A stretch of DNA of 64,000 nt from Chitinispirillaceae bacterium (GCA_016929595.1 JAFGIN010000049.1:62001-126000), one strand, 5' to 3'; shown: positions 17,922 to 27,804, numbered from the stretch's first letter. Numbers and translations are program-made. The notes: a model not told the origin generated them from the sequence alone.

Positions 17922-18659
17922 TCAGGCTGTTAATCCACCGTCAATCGAAAAGACCTGTCCTGTGATGTATCGTGCTTTTTCTGATGCAAGGAACGAGACA
18001 AGATCTGCAACTTCATCGGCTTTTCCCATTCTCTGCATGGGGATCATTTTTACAAGTTCTGCAAGATGCTTTTCGGGCATAGCCCTGGTCATCTCGGTTT
18101 CAATATAGCCGGGTGCGATACAATTAACGGGTATACCCAACTTGGCCGCCTCTTTGGCCAGTGCTTTGGTGAATCCGATAATACCTGCTTTTGAAGCACA
18201 GTAGTTTGTCTGGCCTGCTATTCCGGAGAGCCCGCTTACTGAAGAGATATTTACAATACATCCGCGCTTATTTTTAAAAAAATAACCAACGATATGGCGT
18301 GTGACGTTAAAATTTCCCGTGAGGTTGGTATTGATCACATCGTTCCACTCTGCCTGTTGCATGATAAAAAGACTGCGATCTTTTGTGATGCCGGCGTTGT
18401 TTACGAGAAGGTCGACATCACCGCCAAGAAACTCTTTTGCCTGAGTTACGAAATTTCCTGCAAACTGAAAATCGGATACATCAGCTTTGAATGCTGCAGC
18501 TTTTGCACCCTTTTCAATCAATGATGCAACGAGTGCCTCAGCCTCATCTTTTCTTGAAGAGTAGTTGAATGCTACATCATACCCTTCAGATGCAAGCTTT
18601 AAAACGATTGCAGCCCCGATACCCCGGGATCCACCTGTGATAATAGCCTTTTTGCTCAC
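17922..18659 (-). CDS. FabG-like 3-oxoacyl-ACP reductase
   Basis: This 245-residue short-chain dehydrogenase has the nucleotide-binding 'GGSRGIGAA', 'NNAG', and the catalytic Ser-Tyr-Lys in '[22 protein letters not shown]'. It reduces the keto group made by the ketosynthase using NADPH. The start is a GTG preceded by AGGAGA. It heads the fabG-fabZ-KS-KS-ACP run on the minus strand. Confidence 0.92.
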   Translation of the reverse strand: MSKKAIITGGSRGIGAAIVLKLASEGYDVAFNYSSRKDEAEALVASLIEKGAKAAAFKADVSDFQFAGNFVTQAKEFLGGDVDLLVNNAGITKDRSLFIMQQAEWNDVINTNLTGNFNVTRHIVGYFFKNKRGCIVNISSVSGLSGIAGQTNYCASKAGIIGFTKALAKEAAKLGIPVNCIAPGYIETEMTRAMPEKHLAELVKMIPMQRMGKADEVADLVSFLASEKARYITGQVFSIDGGLTA

Positions 18660-18991
18660 TCCATTCTCTCCTGACCCGTACCCAATTGTGAGTACTTATG
18701 TTTAGTCGTTATTATAAATGTATAGTTTTGTGACTATTCAGGTAGTATAACCTTTTACCGGTTTTTCGCACCCTAAAATCACCCGTAAGGGAACCTGGAG
18801 AACAAAAATCCCACATATTAGGTCTTAAAGTCCCCCTGCGGGGGATTTTGGGGGAGTACCTAAATAGTCACAATTTCTTACATCAATTTAATCAGCCAGA
18901 TTCTTTTAAGCACAAAGAGACCTGCCAGATTCAGCGTTCAGAACATTAAATTCAAATAAAAGTAATCTTATGAGCACAGGTTCATTGAAGA
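18660..18991. other. Intergenic region with GC-rich hairpin, between exporter pair and fabG-like gene
   Basis: These 332 bases contain a TCCCCC/GGGGGA hairpin (18831-18845) inside a C/G-run block of a kind often dispersed between genes. The region likely holds the promoter of the fabG-to-ACP operon on the minus strand. No gene was recognised. Confidence 0.5.
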
Positions 18992-19423
18992 CTACTTTTT
19001 TCCTTTGGAATTTGGAATAACGTTTTTTTCAACCTTTGGTGTAGTCGTTGAATGGATCTTACAACGGGCCATATCCATCCATTCCGTCGGGACCTGTACG
19101 GAATCTCCATCAACGAGAAAATAGATAGCCTGAGCACTTACCGTATCGGTGCTTTTTGATAGGTATCGGTATTTCATTTCCATAGTTATATCACCGTTTT
19201 TTACCATGGCTGAAAATGTTGAGTCTGTACGTTTGTAGACTCCGTATCCTTTTACACTTTCATCAGAGGTGTTGCCGACCTGAAGAGAATCCTGAGCAAA
19301 AAAAGTTAAAATCAGCCCATCAGATCCAGTGCACCAGGATCCATTGAAGTCTACTGATTTTCCTCCTGAAAAAACCGCAGAAAAGAAACCAGACACCAGC
19401 AGAATAACAGTTAGAATTTTCAT
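18992..19423 (-). CDS. Small secreted protein encoded with the MMPL exporter
   Basis: This 143-residue protein begins with a signal peptide ('ILTVILLVSGFFSAVFSGG'). The mature part starts 'FNGSWCTGSDGLILTFFAQDSL', which resembles small lipocalin-like beta-sandwich proteins ('GxW...dg..l.f'), and the C-terminus is a polar, basic tail. Its start overlaps the stop of the MMPL gene by four bases, so the two are translated together. A role helping the exporter or binding its lipid product is inference. Confidence 0.75.
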   Translation of the reverse strand: MKILTVILLVSGFFSAVFSGGKSVDFNGSWCTGSDGLILTFFAQDSLQVGNTSDESVKGYGVYKRTDSTFSAMVKNGDITMEMKYRYLSKSTDTVSAQAIYFLVDGDSVQVPTEWMDMARCKIHSTTTPKVEKNVIPNSKGKK

Positions 19424-21693
19424 AGAGACTTTCCTTTCGCGTCGATTGCGCTTCCGATTCCAAAATATCTTATAAGAATAGGTAACATCAAGAGTGAAAA
19501 AAATGCACTCACCATCATGGAAATAAATACAAGAACTCCAAAATCCCGCACCGGTGGAAATCCTGAAAAAGCGAGAATCAGAAAACCTATGCCAACAATG
19601 AGGGTGTTGAGCAGTATGGGAGTACCTTTACTGCGAATAGTATCCTGGAGCGCCTGAAACCGGCTGGAGGATCTCTTTCTTGTGTAAATGTATCCGCTGA
19701 CAAAATGTATGGAGTAATCGATTCCGATACCGACACAGGTGTTCATGATGATGACTGTTACCAGATTTATTGTAACTCCCAGAACACCCATCGATGCGTA
19801 TACAAATCCGGTAGCTGCAATGATCGGAATGACAGCAAACACGCCAGTACGTAAAGATCTGAAAAAGAGTATCAGGCATAGTACTACCGGAAGAAATGTA
19901 GTAATGAGACTGCTGATCTGCGTATTGATTAACACCAGTGACATCGCTTCAGTAAGCACGGCCTGTCCGCTGACTACCGCTTCCCATCCTGCACAGGAAT
20001 CCTTAACAAAAAGCTCGATATTTCTGGCAATGGCAGTCGGCTTGATATCAGGATCATTCGTGCAGGTTACACCGATGCGAACCTCTTTTCGGTCTTTACT
20101 TAAGAAGGTTTTGAGCAGGTTGCTGTAATTTTTTCCGAAAATACCACTCGATGAAGTGAGCATCGATACAGCTGGCCTGGAGATCTCTTCACCGGAAAGT
20201 AATTTGCTGACACGTGTCAGAAGCGGCAGTAGTGTGGTGACATTTCCAACACCGTCTAAAGACTCAATATGGGAAGAGATGCGGTTGATTGTTTTCCAAT
20301 CTTCCACAGTACGGATCTCTTCGTTTTTTCGTATGACAGCAGAAAAAAATCTGGTGCCGCCGAAATGCTGTTCGATGAATTTATCCGACTTTCTCAAAAG
20401 GTTCTCTTCAGGCAACATCATAATTGGATTACTTTCAACATGAACCATCCTGAATCCAATGACAAAGAATATTGCAAGAACAGGAACGAGTATAACCCAT
20501 CTTCTGGTTTTAAGAGAAATAGTATCGATGAAATTCCATAACAAACCGAAAAATTTCTCCTCAGGTGGATTCTCAGGGGCAAACGATTTTACGTTCCCGT
20601 GTTCGATCGACAGGAAAATGGGGATAAGCAGAACGTTAAAAATATAGGCACATACAACTGCAATGCCGGTAAACAGACCAAAGATGCTTGTCCAGAGGAT
20701 CGGAGAAAAGACGAAAGAAGCAAATCCGAAAAAGGTGGTCAGTGATGTAAGGAGACAGGGGGTGAGTTGTTCTTTGTAGGTCGAAATCAGAGCCTGTTCA
20801 ATATTTCCCCCATTTTCCCTGTAACGCAGGATGTAGGTCTTAATAATATGAATGGCATCTGCCACACCAATTGGAAAGAGAATAATTGGAATAACTGATG
20901 TAACAACCGAGAATGGTGTATTGGTCAGTCCCATAAGGCCGAATGTCCATATAAGAGCGAATGCATTTACGAGTAATGCAGCGAGGACATACAGGACTCT
21001 GCGGAATATACGGTACAGCAGCAACGCAATTATGAGGAAACAGATCGGAAGAAGCATCTTGAAATCGTGCTTCATCGAGATGTCGGTAATGTAGGAGACC
21101 GCAGCTTCACTGGTGAAATATGCTTTGACGTTACCGAAACGGTTGATTGAATCGGTAAGTGCTGTCATCTCTTTAAAAAAAGATGTTCTGTTAACCGTGT
21201 CTGTGAGATTTATCATCATGCCGAAAACGGTTTCATCATCAGAAACCAGAAGCTGCGTAAACTCCCGGTTTTCCTTGATACGCGCACGTATAATCGTATC
21301 ATTATCAGCATGTTCTCCGGGAATTATGGCAACACTGTTGATCCCGAGAAAACCACCTTTGACTGGCACCTGCATGGTTGAGATGCTTGATACATTTGCG
21401 ACATATTTCAGACTACGGTATTTTTCACTCCAGGCGCTGACCGAGTCCACTTTCTGACTGAGTGTTCCTGATGAAAACTCGAACAGACACAGAACCGATA
21501 TTGAAGTGGTGAACTCTTCTTTTAATTTATCGTATTCGATTTTTTCTTTAAGTGATGCAGGTATCGCCTTATAGGTATCGTTATCTATCTGAATTTTTGT
21601 CAGAAAAAAGCCAAAAAAAAGTGTTGTAAGAATGAGCACAACACTCAGCGGTATGCGATACCTGAGGATGTTTTTAACGAGAAACTCTGCCAT
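19420..21693 (-). CDS. MMPL/RND-family lipid exporter
   Basis: This 757-residue inner-membrane protein has the RND duplication: a helix, a large periplasmic loop, five to six helices (about 210-360), then the same again. 'SVIPIILFPIGVADAIHIIKTY' and 'IMNTCVGIGIDYSIHFVSGY' are the repeated helix-4-like segments; the acidic residues there are the probable proton-relay sites. MMPL/HpnN-type proteins move lipids or lipid-linked products across the envelope. Placement beside a dedicated synthase locus suggests that it exports the product. The 757 residues are shorter than multidrug RND pumps, as expected for this group. Confidence 0.9.
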   Translation of the reverse strand: MAEFLVKNILRYRIPLSVVLILTTLFFGFFLTKIQIDNDTYKAIPASLKEKIEYDKLKEEFTTSISVLCLFEFSSGTLSQKVDSVSAWSEKYRSLKYVANVSSISTMQVPVKGGFLGINSVAIIPGEHADNDTIIRARIKENREFTQLLVSDDETVFGMMINLTDTVNRTSFFKEMTALTDSINRFGNVKAYFTSEAAVSYITDISMKHDFKMLLPICFLIIALLLYRIFRRVLYVLAALLVNAFALIWTFGLMGLTNTPFSVVTSVIPIILFPIGVADAIHIIKTYILRYRENGGNIEQALISTYKEQLTPCLLTSLTTFFGFASFVFSPILWTSIFGLFTGIAVVCAYIFNVLLIPIFLSIEHGNVKSFAPENPPEEKFFGLLWNFIDTISLKTRRWVILVPVLAIFFVIGFRMVHVESNPIMMLPEENLLRKSDKFIEQHFGGTRFFSAVIRKNEEIRTVEDWKTINRISSHIESLDGVGNVTTLLPLLTRVSKLLSGEEISRPAVSMLTSSSGIFGKNYSNLLKTFLSKDRKEVRIGVTCTNDPDIKPTAIARNIELFVKDSCAGWEAVVSGQAVLTEAMSLVLINTQISSLITTFLPVVLCLILFFRSLRTGVFAVIPIIAATGFVYASMGVLGVTINLVTVIIMNTCVGIGIDYSIHFVSGYIYTRKRSSSRFQALQDTIRSKGTPILLNTLIVGIGFLILAFSGFPPVRDFGVLVFISMMVSAFFSLLMLPILIRYFGIGSAIDAKGKSL

Positions 21694-21924
21694 TTTGCCC
21701 CATAGCCCAGATTTTAAAATAGTTTTCTAATATAATATTTCACACCCGGATAGTTCGGGGTTATGTACTATGCCATGTTTGATATAGGGACGTTTTGATT
21801 CTGTTGAAGCGCTCAAACAGGGAATCCATCGTAGTGCATCAGAGGAGTTCTGCAATTTCCACAAATTCTGAAAGTATATTCCTGACCAATTCTCAATAAT
21901 TTTCTAAACGGGGCATCATAACAA

Positions 21925-22821
21925 ATGTGGCTTCTGCTAAGTCTGATTTCAGCATTTTTTCTCGGAATGTATGATGTTTCCAAAAAACATGCAGTTAATG
22001 GTAATGCTGTGTTCCCGGTACTTTTCTTTTCGACCACATCAGGTTTTCTTTGCACTCTTCCTGTCCTTCTTATCTCACATTTTTCCCCTGGAACCGCTCA
22101 AAAATGGCATATATATGCTGGTACCCAACCCCCCGCTGATCATCTGCTTATTATTGCAAAGTCGGTGATTGTAGGGACTTCGTGGGTATTATCATACTTC
22201 GGTCTCAAGCATCTTCCGATTACCGTCGCTTCCCCTTTGCGTGCCACAGCTCCACTATTTACTGTTCTTGCCGCTGTCACTCTATTTGGCGAACGTCCCA
22301 CAGTTTTACAAACTGGAGGTATCGCACTGATACTTGTTTCCTATTTTCTCTATTCGTTGTCATCTCGAAAAAGTGCTTCATCAAAAACACCTGTAATCTG
22401 GATTCTTTTCATGATTTTTTCTGCCATTACCGGAGCGGTCAGTGCCGGGTTCGATAAATTTCTACTTCAGTCCAGAGCCATGCCCCCGATGTTTGTCCTT
22501 GCCTGGTTTCTGTTCTATTTGTCGATTATATATGGATGTATATCAATGATTTTCTGGTTTCCGCAGCGAAAAAAACTGACCCCGTTATCGCTACGCCCAT
22601 CGATCGGTCTTATCGGTTTTTTACTTGTGATTGCTGATACTGCTTATATGAACGCGCTTGCTGATCCAGTTGCAAAACTGGCCCTGGTATCTGCGATAAG
22701 GCGCTCTAATGTGCTGATCTCATTTGCAGGTGGTATGCTTCTGTTTCGTGAAGGCGACCTGGGAAAGAAGGCTATCCCATTTACCGGAATAATCGCAGGA
22801 TTGATTCTGATCATGATTTGA
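21925..22821 (+). CDS. EamA/DMT-superfamily transporter
   Basis: This 298-residue inner-membrane protein has about ten helices in two EamA repeats. The first repeat ends with 'PLRATAPLFTVLAAVTLFGERPTVLQTGG', the typical motif; the second has 'LVSAIRRSNVLISFAGGMLLFREG'. Family members move metabolites or small amphiphiles; the substrate is unknown. It is transcribed away from the MMPL gene across 231 bases that should hold both promoters. Confidence 0.88.
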   Translation: MWLLLSLISAFFLGMYDVSKKHAVNGNAVFPVLFFSTTSGFLCTLPVLLISHFSPGTAQKWHIYAGTQPPADHLLIIAKSVIVGTSWVLSYFGLKHLPITVASPLRATAPLFTVLAAVTLFGERPTVLQTGGIALILVSYFLYSLSSRKSASSKTPVIWILFMIFSAITGAVSAGFDKFLLQSRAMPPMFVLAWFLFYLSIIYGCISMIFWFPQRKKLTPLSLRPSIGLIGFLLVIADTAYMNALADPVAKLALVSAIRRSNVLISFAGGMLLFREGDLGKKAIPFTGIIAGLILIMI

Positions 22822-23006
22822 TGATTCTTTTTATCCATAAAGTATATTTCAACGAACGAATTGTAGAAAGTGCTACACATTCATACTGTAATTCCCCGTG
22901 ATAATTTTTAAGCATATGAAAGCGAACTACTGATAAAGCTTTTCTTGCTTGCAACTGTTCCGGAGGCGGGAACGTTTATAGTAAATCACAATTTCAAGGA
23001 ACATAA

Positions 23007-23759
23007 ATGATTGTTGATAACCTTGACCTGACATTCATCGCCGCGAAACTTGAAGCGCTTGAAGAAACTATTATTGCCAAACTGATTGATAGAGCACAGT
23101 TTCTGGCGAATACTGATATTTATAAAAAAGGAAGCAGTGGTTTTTCTGAAGATAGATCACACTCGCTCTTTGAGATCCGTCTGATTCAACAGGAGCGTCT
23201 TGATGCACGGTTTGGTAAATTTTGTGCACCTGAAGAGAGACCTTTTACGAGAAATCTGCCAACTCCCAAGCGAATTGTCCGTATGCCGGAAACAGGACTT
23301 AAAATCAAAGATTTCGATTTGATAAGCCAGTCAAAAGAGATTATCAAGCGCTATCTTGAGCTTATACCAAAAATGTGTAACGATGGCGATGCGCGTGATG
23401 ACGGACAGTATGGGTCCAGTGTTGAACTAGATGTTTATTCAATTCAGGCAATTGCACGACGAATACATTTCGGTTCATTATATGTTGCTGAATGCAAGTA
23501 TCTTGCTGATCCAAAAGGGTATGGAACATTGATTCTGGAAAAAAATGCAGCCGCTCTGATGGAGAAGCTGACAAGAGCTGAAGTTGAGAAGCAGATCATC
23601 ATTCGAATCAGAGAAAAAACTGCATCAGTGCAGCAACTTGTTAATAGATTGATCAGAAATGTTATAGATCCTGATGTCGTAGCTGAATTTTATAAAACGT
23701 GTATCATTCCTCTTACAAAAAATGGCCAGATTGCATATCTTCTGAACAGGGTTATTTAG
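23007..23759 (+). CDS. Chorismate mutase of the eukaryote-like AroQ type
   Basis: This 250-residue all-helical protein resembles the yeast/plant chorismate mutase family rather than the usual 90-residue bacterial AroQ. Matching landmarks are 'LEETIIAKLIDRAQFLANTDIYK' at the N-terminus, the 'PEERPFTRNLPTPKR' block, and C-terminal 'LYVAECKYLADP' and 'RVEKQIIIRIREKT'-like helices. It converts chorismate to prephenate for Phe/Tyr synthesis. The length equals that of the eukaryotic enzymes, which contain a regulatory domain. The start is preceded by AAGGAA. No other aromatic pathway gene is beside it. Confidence 0.8.
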   Translation: MIVDNLDLTFIAAKLEALEETIIAKLIDRAQFLANTDIYKKGSSGFSEDRSHSLFEIRLIQQERLDARFGKFCAPEERPFTRNLPTPKRIVRMPETGLKIKDFDLISQSKEIIKRYLELIPKMCNDGDARDDGQYGSSVELDVYSIQAIARRIHFGSLYVAECKYLADPKGYGTLILEKNAAALMEKLTRAEVEKQIIIRIREKTASVQQLVNRLIRNVIDPDVVAEFYKTCIIPLTKNGQIAYLLNRVI

Positions 23760-24014
23760 CTTTTTGAACTGTCATAGCCCTCTTTTTTATATTTTCCAGG
23801 AGGTACAAAATGGGCCGCATACACTTTCGCAATGTATTCTTCCCCATATTTTGATAATTTCAGCGGAATTTTTCTGCCTTTTCCCCATGACTTGTAGTCT
23901 ATATATAAGTTTTTAATCTTAATGCTTCGACATTGGGTAAGAAGATGTACATGAGTTATATTTATCAGAATAAAGACTCTTTCCTGGCACTACAATCATT
24001 TAATAGCGTATAAC

Positions 24015-24425
24015 ATGGATCAGAAACAAATATATCGGGTACTTGATGCTAATTGTAACCGTTTGAGAGAGGCATTTCGTATCATTGAGGAATATTTCAG
24101 GTTTATTCAGAATGATGAGCAAATAAGTGTGTCGTTAAAGCAGATGCGACATTCACTTATCGATATTGAAGCCACTCTTGGGCACACGGTACTTCTTGAT
24201 GCCCGTGAAACTGAAACCGACTGTTTTGCAAATAAAAACAGACCGGAGGAGATGGTTCGTTCCTCCGGAAAAGACATTGTTATTGCAGGATTTAAGCGTG
24301 CTCAGGAGGCTGCCCGGGTCATTGAAGAGTATATTAAAATAACTGATGCTGCAGAGTGGTCTGAGCGGGCAAAGGTGATTCGATTCTCTCTGTATAATCT
24401 TGAAAAACAACTTCTTACGACATAA
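24015..24425 (+). CDS. Stand-alone ThiD2-like protein
   Basis: This 136-residue helical protein carries 'LDANCNRLREAFRIIEEYFRF' and later 'KRAQEAARVIEEYIKI', the double pattern of the ThiD2 domain normally fused in front of thiamine-phosphate synthase (ThiE). ThiD2 is reported to supply HMP-phosphate kinase activity in thiamine synthesis. Here there is no ThiE domain and no thi gene nearby. It ends one base before ftsK begins. Confidence 0.75.
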   Translation: MDQKQIYRVLDANCNRLREAFRIIEEYFRFIQNDEQISVSLKQMRHSLIDIEATLGHTVLLDARETETDCFANKNRPEEMVRSSGKDIVIAGFKRAQEAARVIEEYIKITDAAEWSERAKVIRFSLYNLEKQLLTT

Positions 24426-24426
24426 T

Positions 24427-27054
24427 ATGGCACGAAAAAAGAAAACCGGAAAAAACGAAAAAAATGAGAAAGTCAAAGACAAGTCTTCATCTGACTTTGG
24501 TCACGAGATATGGGGACTGATCTATTGTGCTATCGGCATTCTCATGCTGATCTCTCTTATTTCACATTTTTTTAACAGCTCATCAAATCTGTTAGGCACC
24601 TATTTCGGTACCAGTTTTTCGCTCGGATTGATCTGGGTTTTTGGTGTAATCCCTTCATTTTTCTTCCCCTTAGGTGTTCTCTCTTTTGGCTGGCTGCGTC
24701 TAAAAGGGGGTGCTCTTAAAATCCGCAGTCTTTTTTTCTGGACAGTGACAACATTTGAACTGTGTGTTCTTTTATCGGTCTTTCATTTGCCGCATATTGT
24801 TGAAAATCCGGGATTTGCACCAATTCAGAATCGATTGGGGTTTTCAATTGTTGAGTCGCTTTTCCTGCCGATTTTTGGAGTTCATCAGTTCGGGCCTTAT
24901 TTCATCACCGGAGCTGCACTTCTGGTGACACTGCTTGCTTTTTTTAGAATATCACCGCAGATTATTACCAGGTGGATCAGTGAGTTAGTGGTGATCCTTT
25001 CCAACAGGTTTGCAAGGATGTTTGAAAGTATGAAGGCATCCTGGGAAGAGGAACGACGGCTACGTGAGGAAGCCGCTGCGCGTAAAAGAGAGGAGCAACT
25101 TCTTCGCAGGAAGGAAAAGGAGAACGAAAAGAACCAGTCCAGAGAAATTCAAAGAGAAGAAAACACTGCTGTTGTTGAAAAGAAACCGAAGAAATCAAAG
25201 AACGTATCTGATAAGGAACCTATTGAAAAAACGTCAGTTACAGGGCCTGATGATCTACTGGGAATAGAAGCGTCTGCTGCTGCCGTGATTACAAATGGAC
25301 CCAAAAATACTCCTGTTATCGAAAGTATGTCCGAAGAAGAATCGGTGGAAGATGAGGCCCGGAAACGACTTGATGAAGAGCTTGCGGCTTTTCGGGCCAA
25401 GAAAAAAGAGCCTATCAAAATAATGACGATAGAAACTGCTGAAGTTGAAGCCGAGGGGACTGATGTTGAGGATGATGAAGGGGAAGTCGACATTGATGAA
25501 CTACCCGAACTTTCAGGACGTATTCCGGATCACTCTGATTTTGAAGGAGTTACTGCGACAGTACCGGAGCAGCCGCCACAAAAACCGTATCAGCTCCCCG
25601 ATCCGTCAATCCTTCCTGAACCACCACCAGTCTCAAGCATGGTGGATAAAGAGGCTATTGAACGTAACTCAATGATTCTTGAAAAAACGTTGATGAATTT
25701 CGGGGTTGAGGGAAAAGTTGTTTTTGTCAGCCCCGGTCCGGTTGTGACCCGATATGAAATCGAGCTTGCGCCAGGGATAAAGGTAAGCAGGGTTTTAAAT
25801 CTCCATGATGACATCTCGATGGCGGTGAACGGACAGCGGATTCGAATTGAGGCTCCTATCCCCGGTAAATCGGCTGTCGGTATCGAACTTCCCAACGCTG
25901 AGCGTCAGGTTGTTCATTTTAAAAATATTCTGATGTCGGACATATTCAAAAAGTCAAAGGCAAAGCTGCCGATTGTTGTAGGTACCAACATTTCGGGGGC
26001 GCCATATGTTACTGATATTGCAAAGATGCCTCATGTCCTCATTGCAGGGCAGACCGGATCCGGAAAAAGCGTATGCATCAACTCATTGATATGCAGCCTT
26101 TTAATGACAAGAAGCCCTGAAGAGCTTCGGCTTATCATGATCGATCCCAAGAAGGTGGAACTGGCATTTTATGAACGCATTCCTCATCTGATGTCCCCTG
26201 TTGTTACCGAGTCAAAGGAAGCGGTGAAAGCGCTTCAGTGGGGTGTTGTCGAAATGGAGCGCCGCTACCGGATGCTCGCTAAAGTAGGTGCCCGTAATAT
26301 AGACTCTTTCAATTCCCGGCTCGAAAGCGGAAAGCTTAACGGGATTCTTTCAGATCAGGACAATAAACCACTCCCCTTTATCGTTATCATTGTCGATGAG
26401 CTCGCTGATCTGATGATGACTGCATCAAAGGATGTTGAAGGGTTGATTCAGCGTATTGCTCAGCTTGCACGTGCTGTTGGTATTCATCTGATAGTTGCTA
26501 CACAGCGTCCATCTGTGGATATCATAACAGGTCCGATTAAGGCAAATTTAACTTCCAGAATCGGATTCCGAACCATCCAATCGACTGATTCCAGGACAAT
26601 TCTGGGGCATGTCGGCGCTGAAAAACTTCTCGGGATGGGGGATATGCTTTTTCTTCGCAATGGTGCTCCCGAGATAGAACGTTTCCATGGGGCATTCATA
26701 TCTGAAGAAGACGTTGAGAAAATTGTCGAAGATATCAGAAAACAGGATTATCATATTGAGAAAATTGATAGTTTCATGGATGAAGATAACAGCGAAGGAG
26801 ATGATGATCTTTTTGGAGGCGGCGGCGGTGACAGGGATGAGCTCTTTGAAGAGGCCGCCCGAATTATTGTCAGTATTGGTCAGGGATCAACATCACTGCT
26901 CCAGAGGCGTATGAAGATCGGATATGCCAGGGCAGGACGTCTTATGGATGGGCTTGAGAAAGCGGGATTCGTTGGTCCTCCCGATGGAAGCAAAGCTCGT
27001 GAAGTGAGGGTGCGACCAGATGAACTTGAAGAGTACCTGATGAGTTTGCGGTAA
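24427..27054 (+). CDS. ftsK: DNA translocase FtsK
   Basis: This 875-residue protein couples chromosome segregation to cell division. Four membrane helices lie in residues about 25-180, followed by a charged coiled-coil and acidic linker (about 200-400), then the RecA-like motor with Walker A 'GQTGSGKS' near 541-548 and Walker B 'FIVIIVDELADL', and a C-terminal winged helix (about 810-870, 'ASLLQRRMKIGYARAGRLMD'-like). The ATG at 24427 is chosen over the upstream TTG at 24400, which lies inside the preceding gene. It is followed by lolA, a common neighbour. Confidence 0.96.
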   Translation: MARKKKTGKNEKNEKVKDKSSSDFGHEIWGLIYCAIGILMLISLISHFFNSSSNLLGTYFGTSFSLGLIWVFGVIPSFFFPLGVLSFGWLRLKGGALKIRSLFFWTVTTFELCVLLSVFHLPHIVENPGFAPIQNRLGFSIVESLFLPIFGVHQFGPYFITGAALLVTLLAFFRISPQIITRWISELVVILSNRFARMFESMKASWEEERRLREEAAARKREEQLLRRKEKENEKNQSREIQREENTAVVEKKPKKSKNVSDKEPIEKTSVTGPDDLLGIEASAAAVITNGPKNTPVIESMSEEESVEDEARKRLDEELAAFRAKKKEPIKIMTIETAEVEAEGTDVEDDEGEVDIDELPELSGRIPDHSDFEGVTATVPEQPPQKPYQLPDPSILPEPPPVSSMVDKEAIERNSMILEKTLMNFGVEGKVVFVSPGPVVTRYEIELAPGIKVSRVLNLHDDISMAVNGQRIRIEAPIPGKSAVGIELPNAERQVVHFKNILMSDIFKKSKAKLPIVVGTNISGAPYVTDIAKMPHVLIAGQTGSGKSVCINSLICSLLMTRSPEELRLIMIDPKKVELAFYERIPHLMSPVVTESKEAVKALQWGVVEMERRYRMLAKVGARNIDSFNSRLESGKLNGILSDQDNKPLPFIVIIVDELADLMMTASKDVEGLIQRIAQLARAVGIHLIVATQRPSVDIITGPIKANLTSRIGFRTIQSTDSRTILGHVGAEKLLGMGDMLFLRNGAPEIERFHGAFISEEDVEKIVEDIRKQDYHIEKIDSFMDEDNSEGDDDLFGGGGGDRDELFEEAARIIVSIGQGSTSLLQRRMKIGYARAGRLMDGLEKAGFVGPPDGSKAREVRVRPDELEEYLMSLR

Positions 27055-27177
27055 TAACCCTGATTCATTCCATACTTAACAAGATTGCAAGGGTGGATGA
27101 TCTGTAGATTCGTTATTATATTTGTAAATTGTTCCGGTATAAGGTTTATTTAGTAAATCCGTTGTTTTTGGATTAAA

Positions 27178-27804
27178 ATGAAAAAAAATGTAACCGCTAC
27201 TATAGTGCTATTGCTTTCAGGTTTACTGATGGTGGGCTGGGCACAGTCAAAAACTGATGTATTATCACTTCTTAGAAAGAAATACTCGTCTGATGTAACG
27301 ATTAAAACGGATATTCAATTAAAGGTCTGGTGGCAGGTACGGGAAAAAGAAGAGACTAAAAAGGGCACACTTCTGTTATCAGCTTCAGATAAGTTCAGGA
27401 TCACTCTTGGGAATGAGACTTATGTCAGTGATGGCTCGAGCGTGTATCAATACCATTCTGTTACTAAATTACTTCAGATAAGACATCTGCGTGATGTCGA
27501 TCGTTCAATGCTCCCTTCGCATGTGATTACTTCATTTATCGCAAATTATCCATTGAAGGAAACATCTCGTACAGACAAGGAGACAATCCTCTTCTGGAGC
27601 CCAGATTCTGCCTCTTCATCTGCATACAAGAGCATAGAGGTTACTTCAGACAAAAAAAATTGTATCCGGATATTGAAACTTACCGACAATAATGGAAATG
27701 TATTTACTTACACATTTACAAAAACCGAGTTCGGTGGCACTGTTTCAAAAGGAGCTTTTAAATTTGAAATACCATCTGACGCACAGGTTAACGATGCGCG
27801 CTGA
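27178..27804 (+). CDS. lolA: LolA-like outer-membrane lipoprotein carrier
   Basis: This 208-residue periplasmic protein has a signal peptide ending near 'GWAQS' and the open-barrel LolA pattern ('VWWQVREKEETKKGTLLLSASDKFRITLGNETYVSDG'). LolA shuttles lipoproteins from the inner to the outer membrane. The ftsK-lolA order is widely conserved and supports the call. The stop codon overlaps the start of the next gene, so these are probably co-translated. Confidence 0.88.
   Translation: MKKNVTATIVLLLSGLLMVGWAQSKTDVLSLLRKKYSSDVTIKTDIQLKVWWQVREKEETKKGTLLLSASDKFRITLGNETYVSDGSSVYQYHSVTKLLQIRHLRDVDRSMLPSHVITSFIANYPLKETSRTDKETILFWSPDSASSSAYKSIEVTSDKKNCIRILKLTDNNGNVFTYTFTKTEFGGTVSKGAFKFEIPSDAQVNDAR

Noticed and set aside
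14550-21693. Full aryl-polyene cluster
   Set aside because: Only part of the usual gene set is present; no AMP ligase, ammonia lyase, glycosyltransferase or acyltransferase is visible, so the locus is described as polyketide-like only.
21813-22055. Minus-strand frame upstream of the DMT transporter
   Set aside because: It overlaps the real transporter gene start and shows no protein-like pattern.
24400-24426. Upstream TTG as the FtsK start
   Set aside because: It lies inside the ThiD2-like gene and adds nine residues not typical of FtsK; the ATG at 24427 is preferred.
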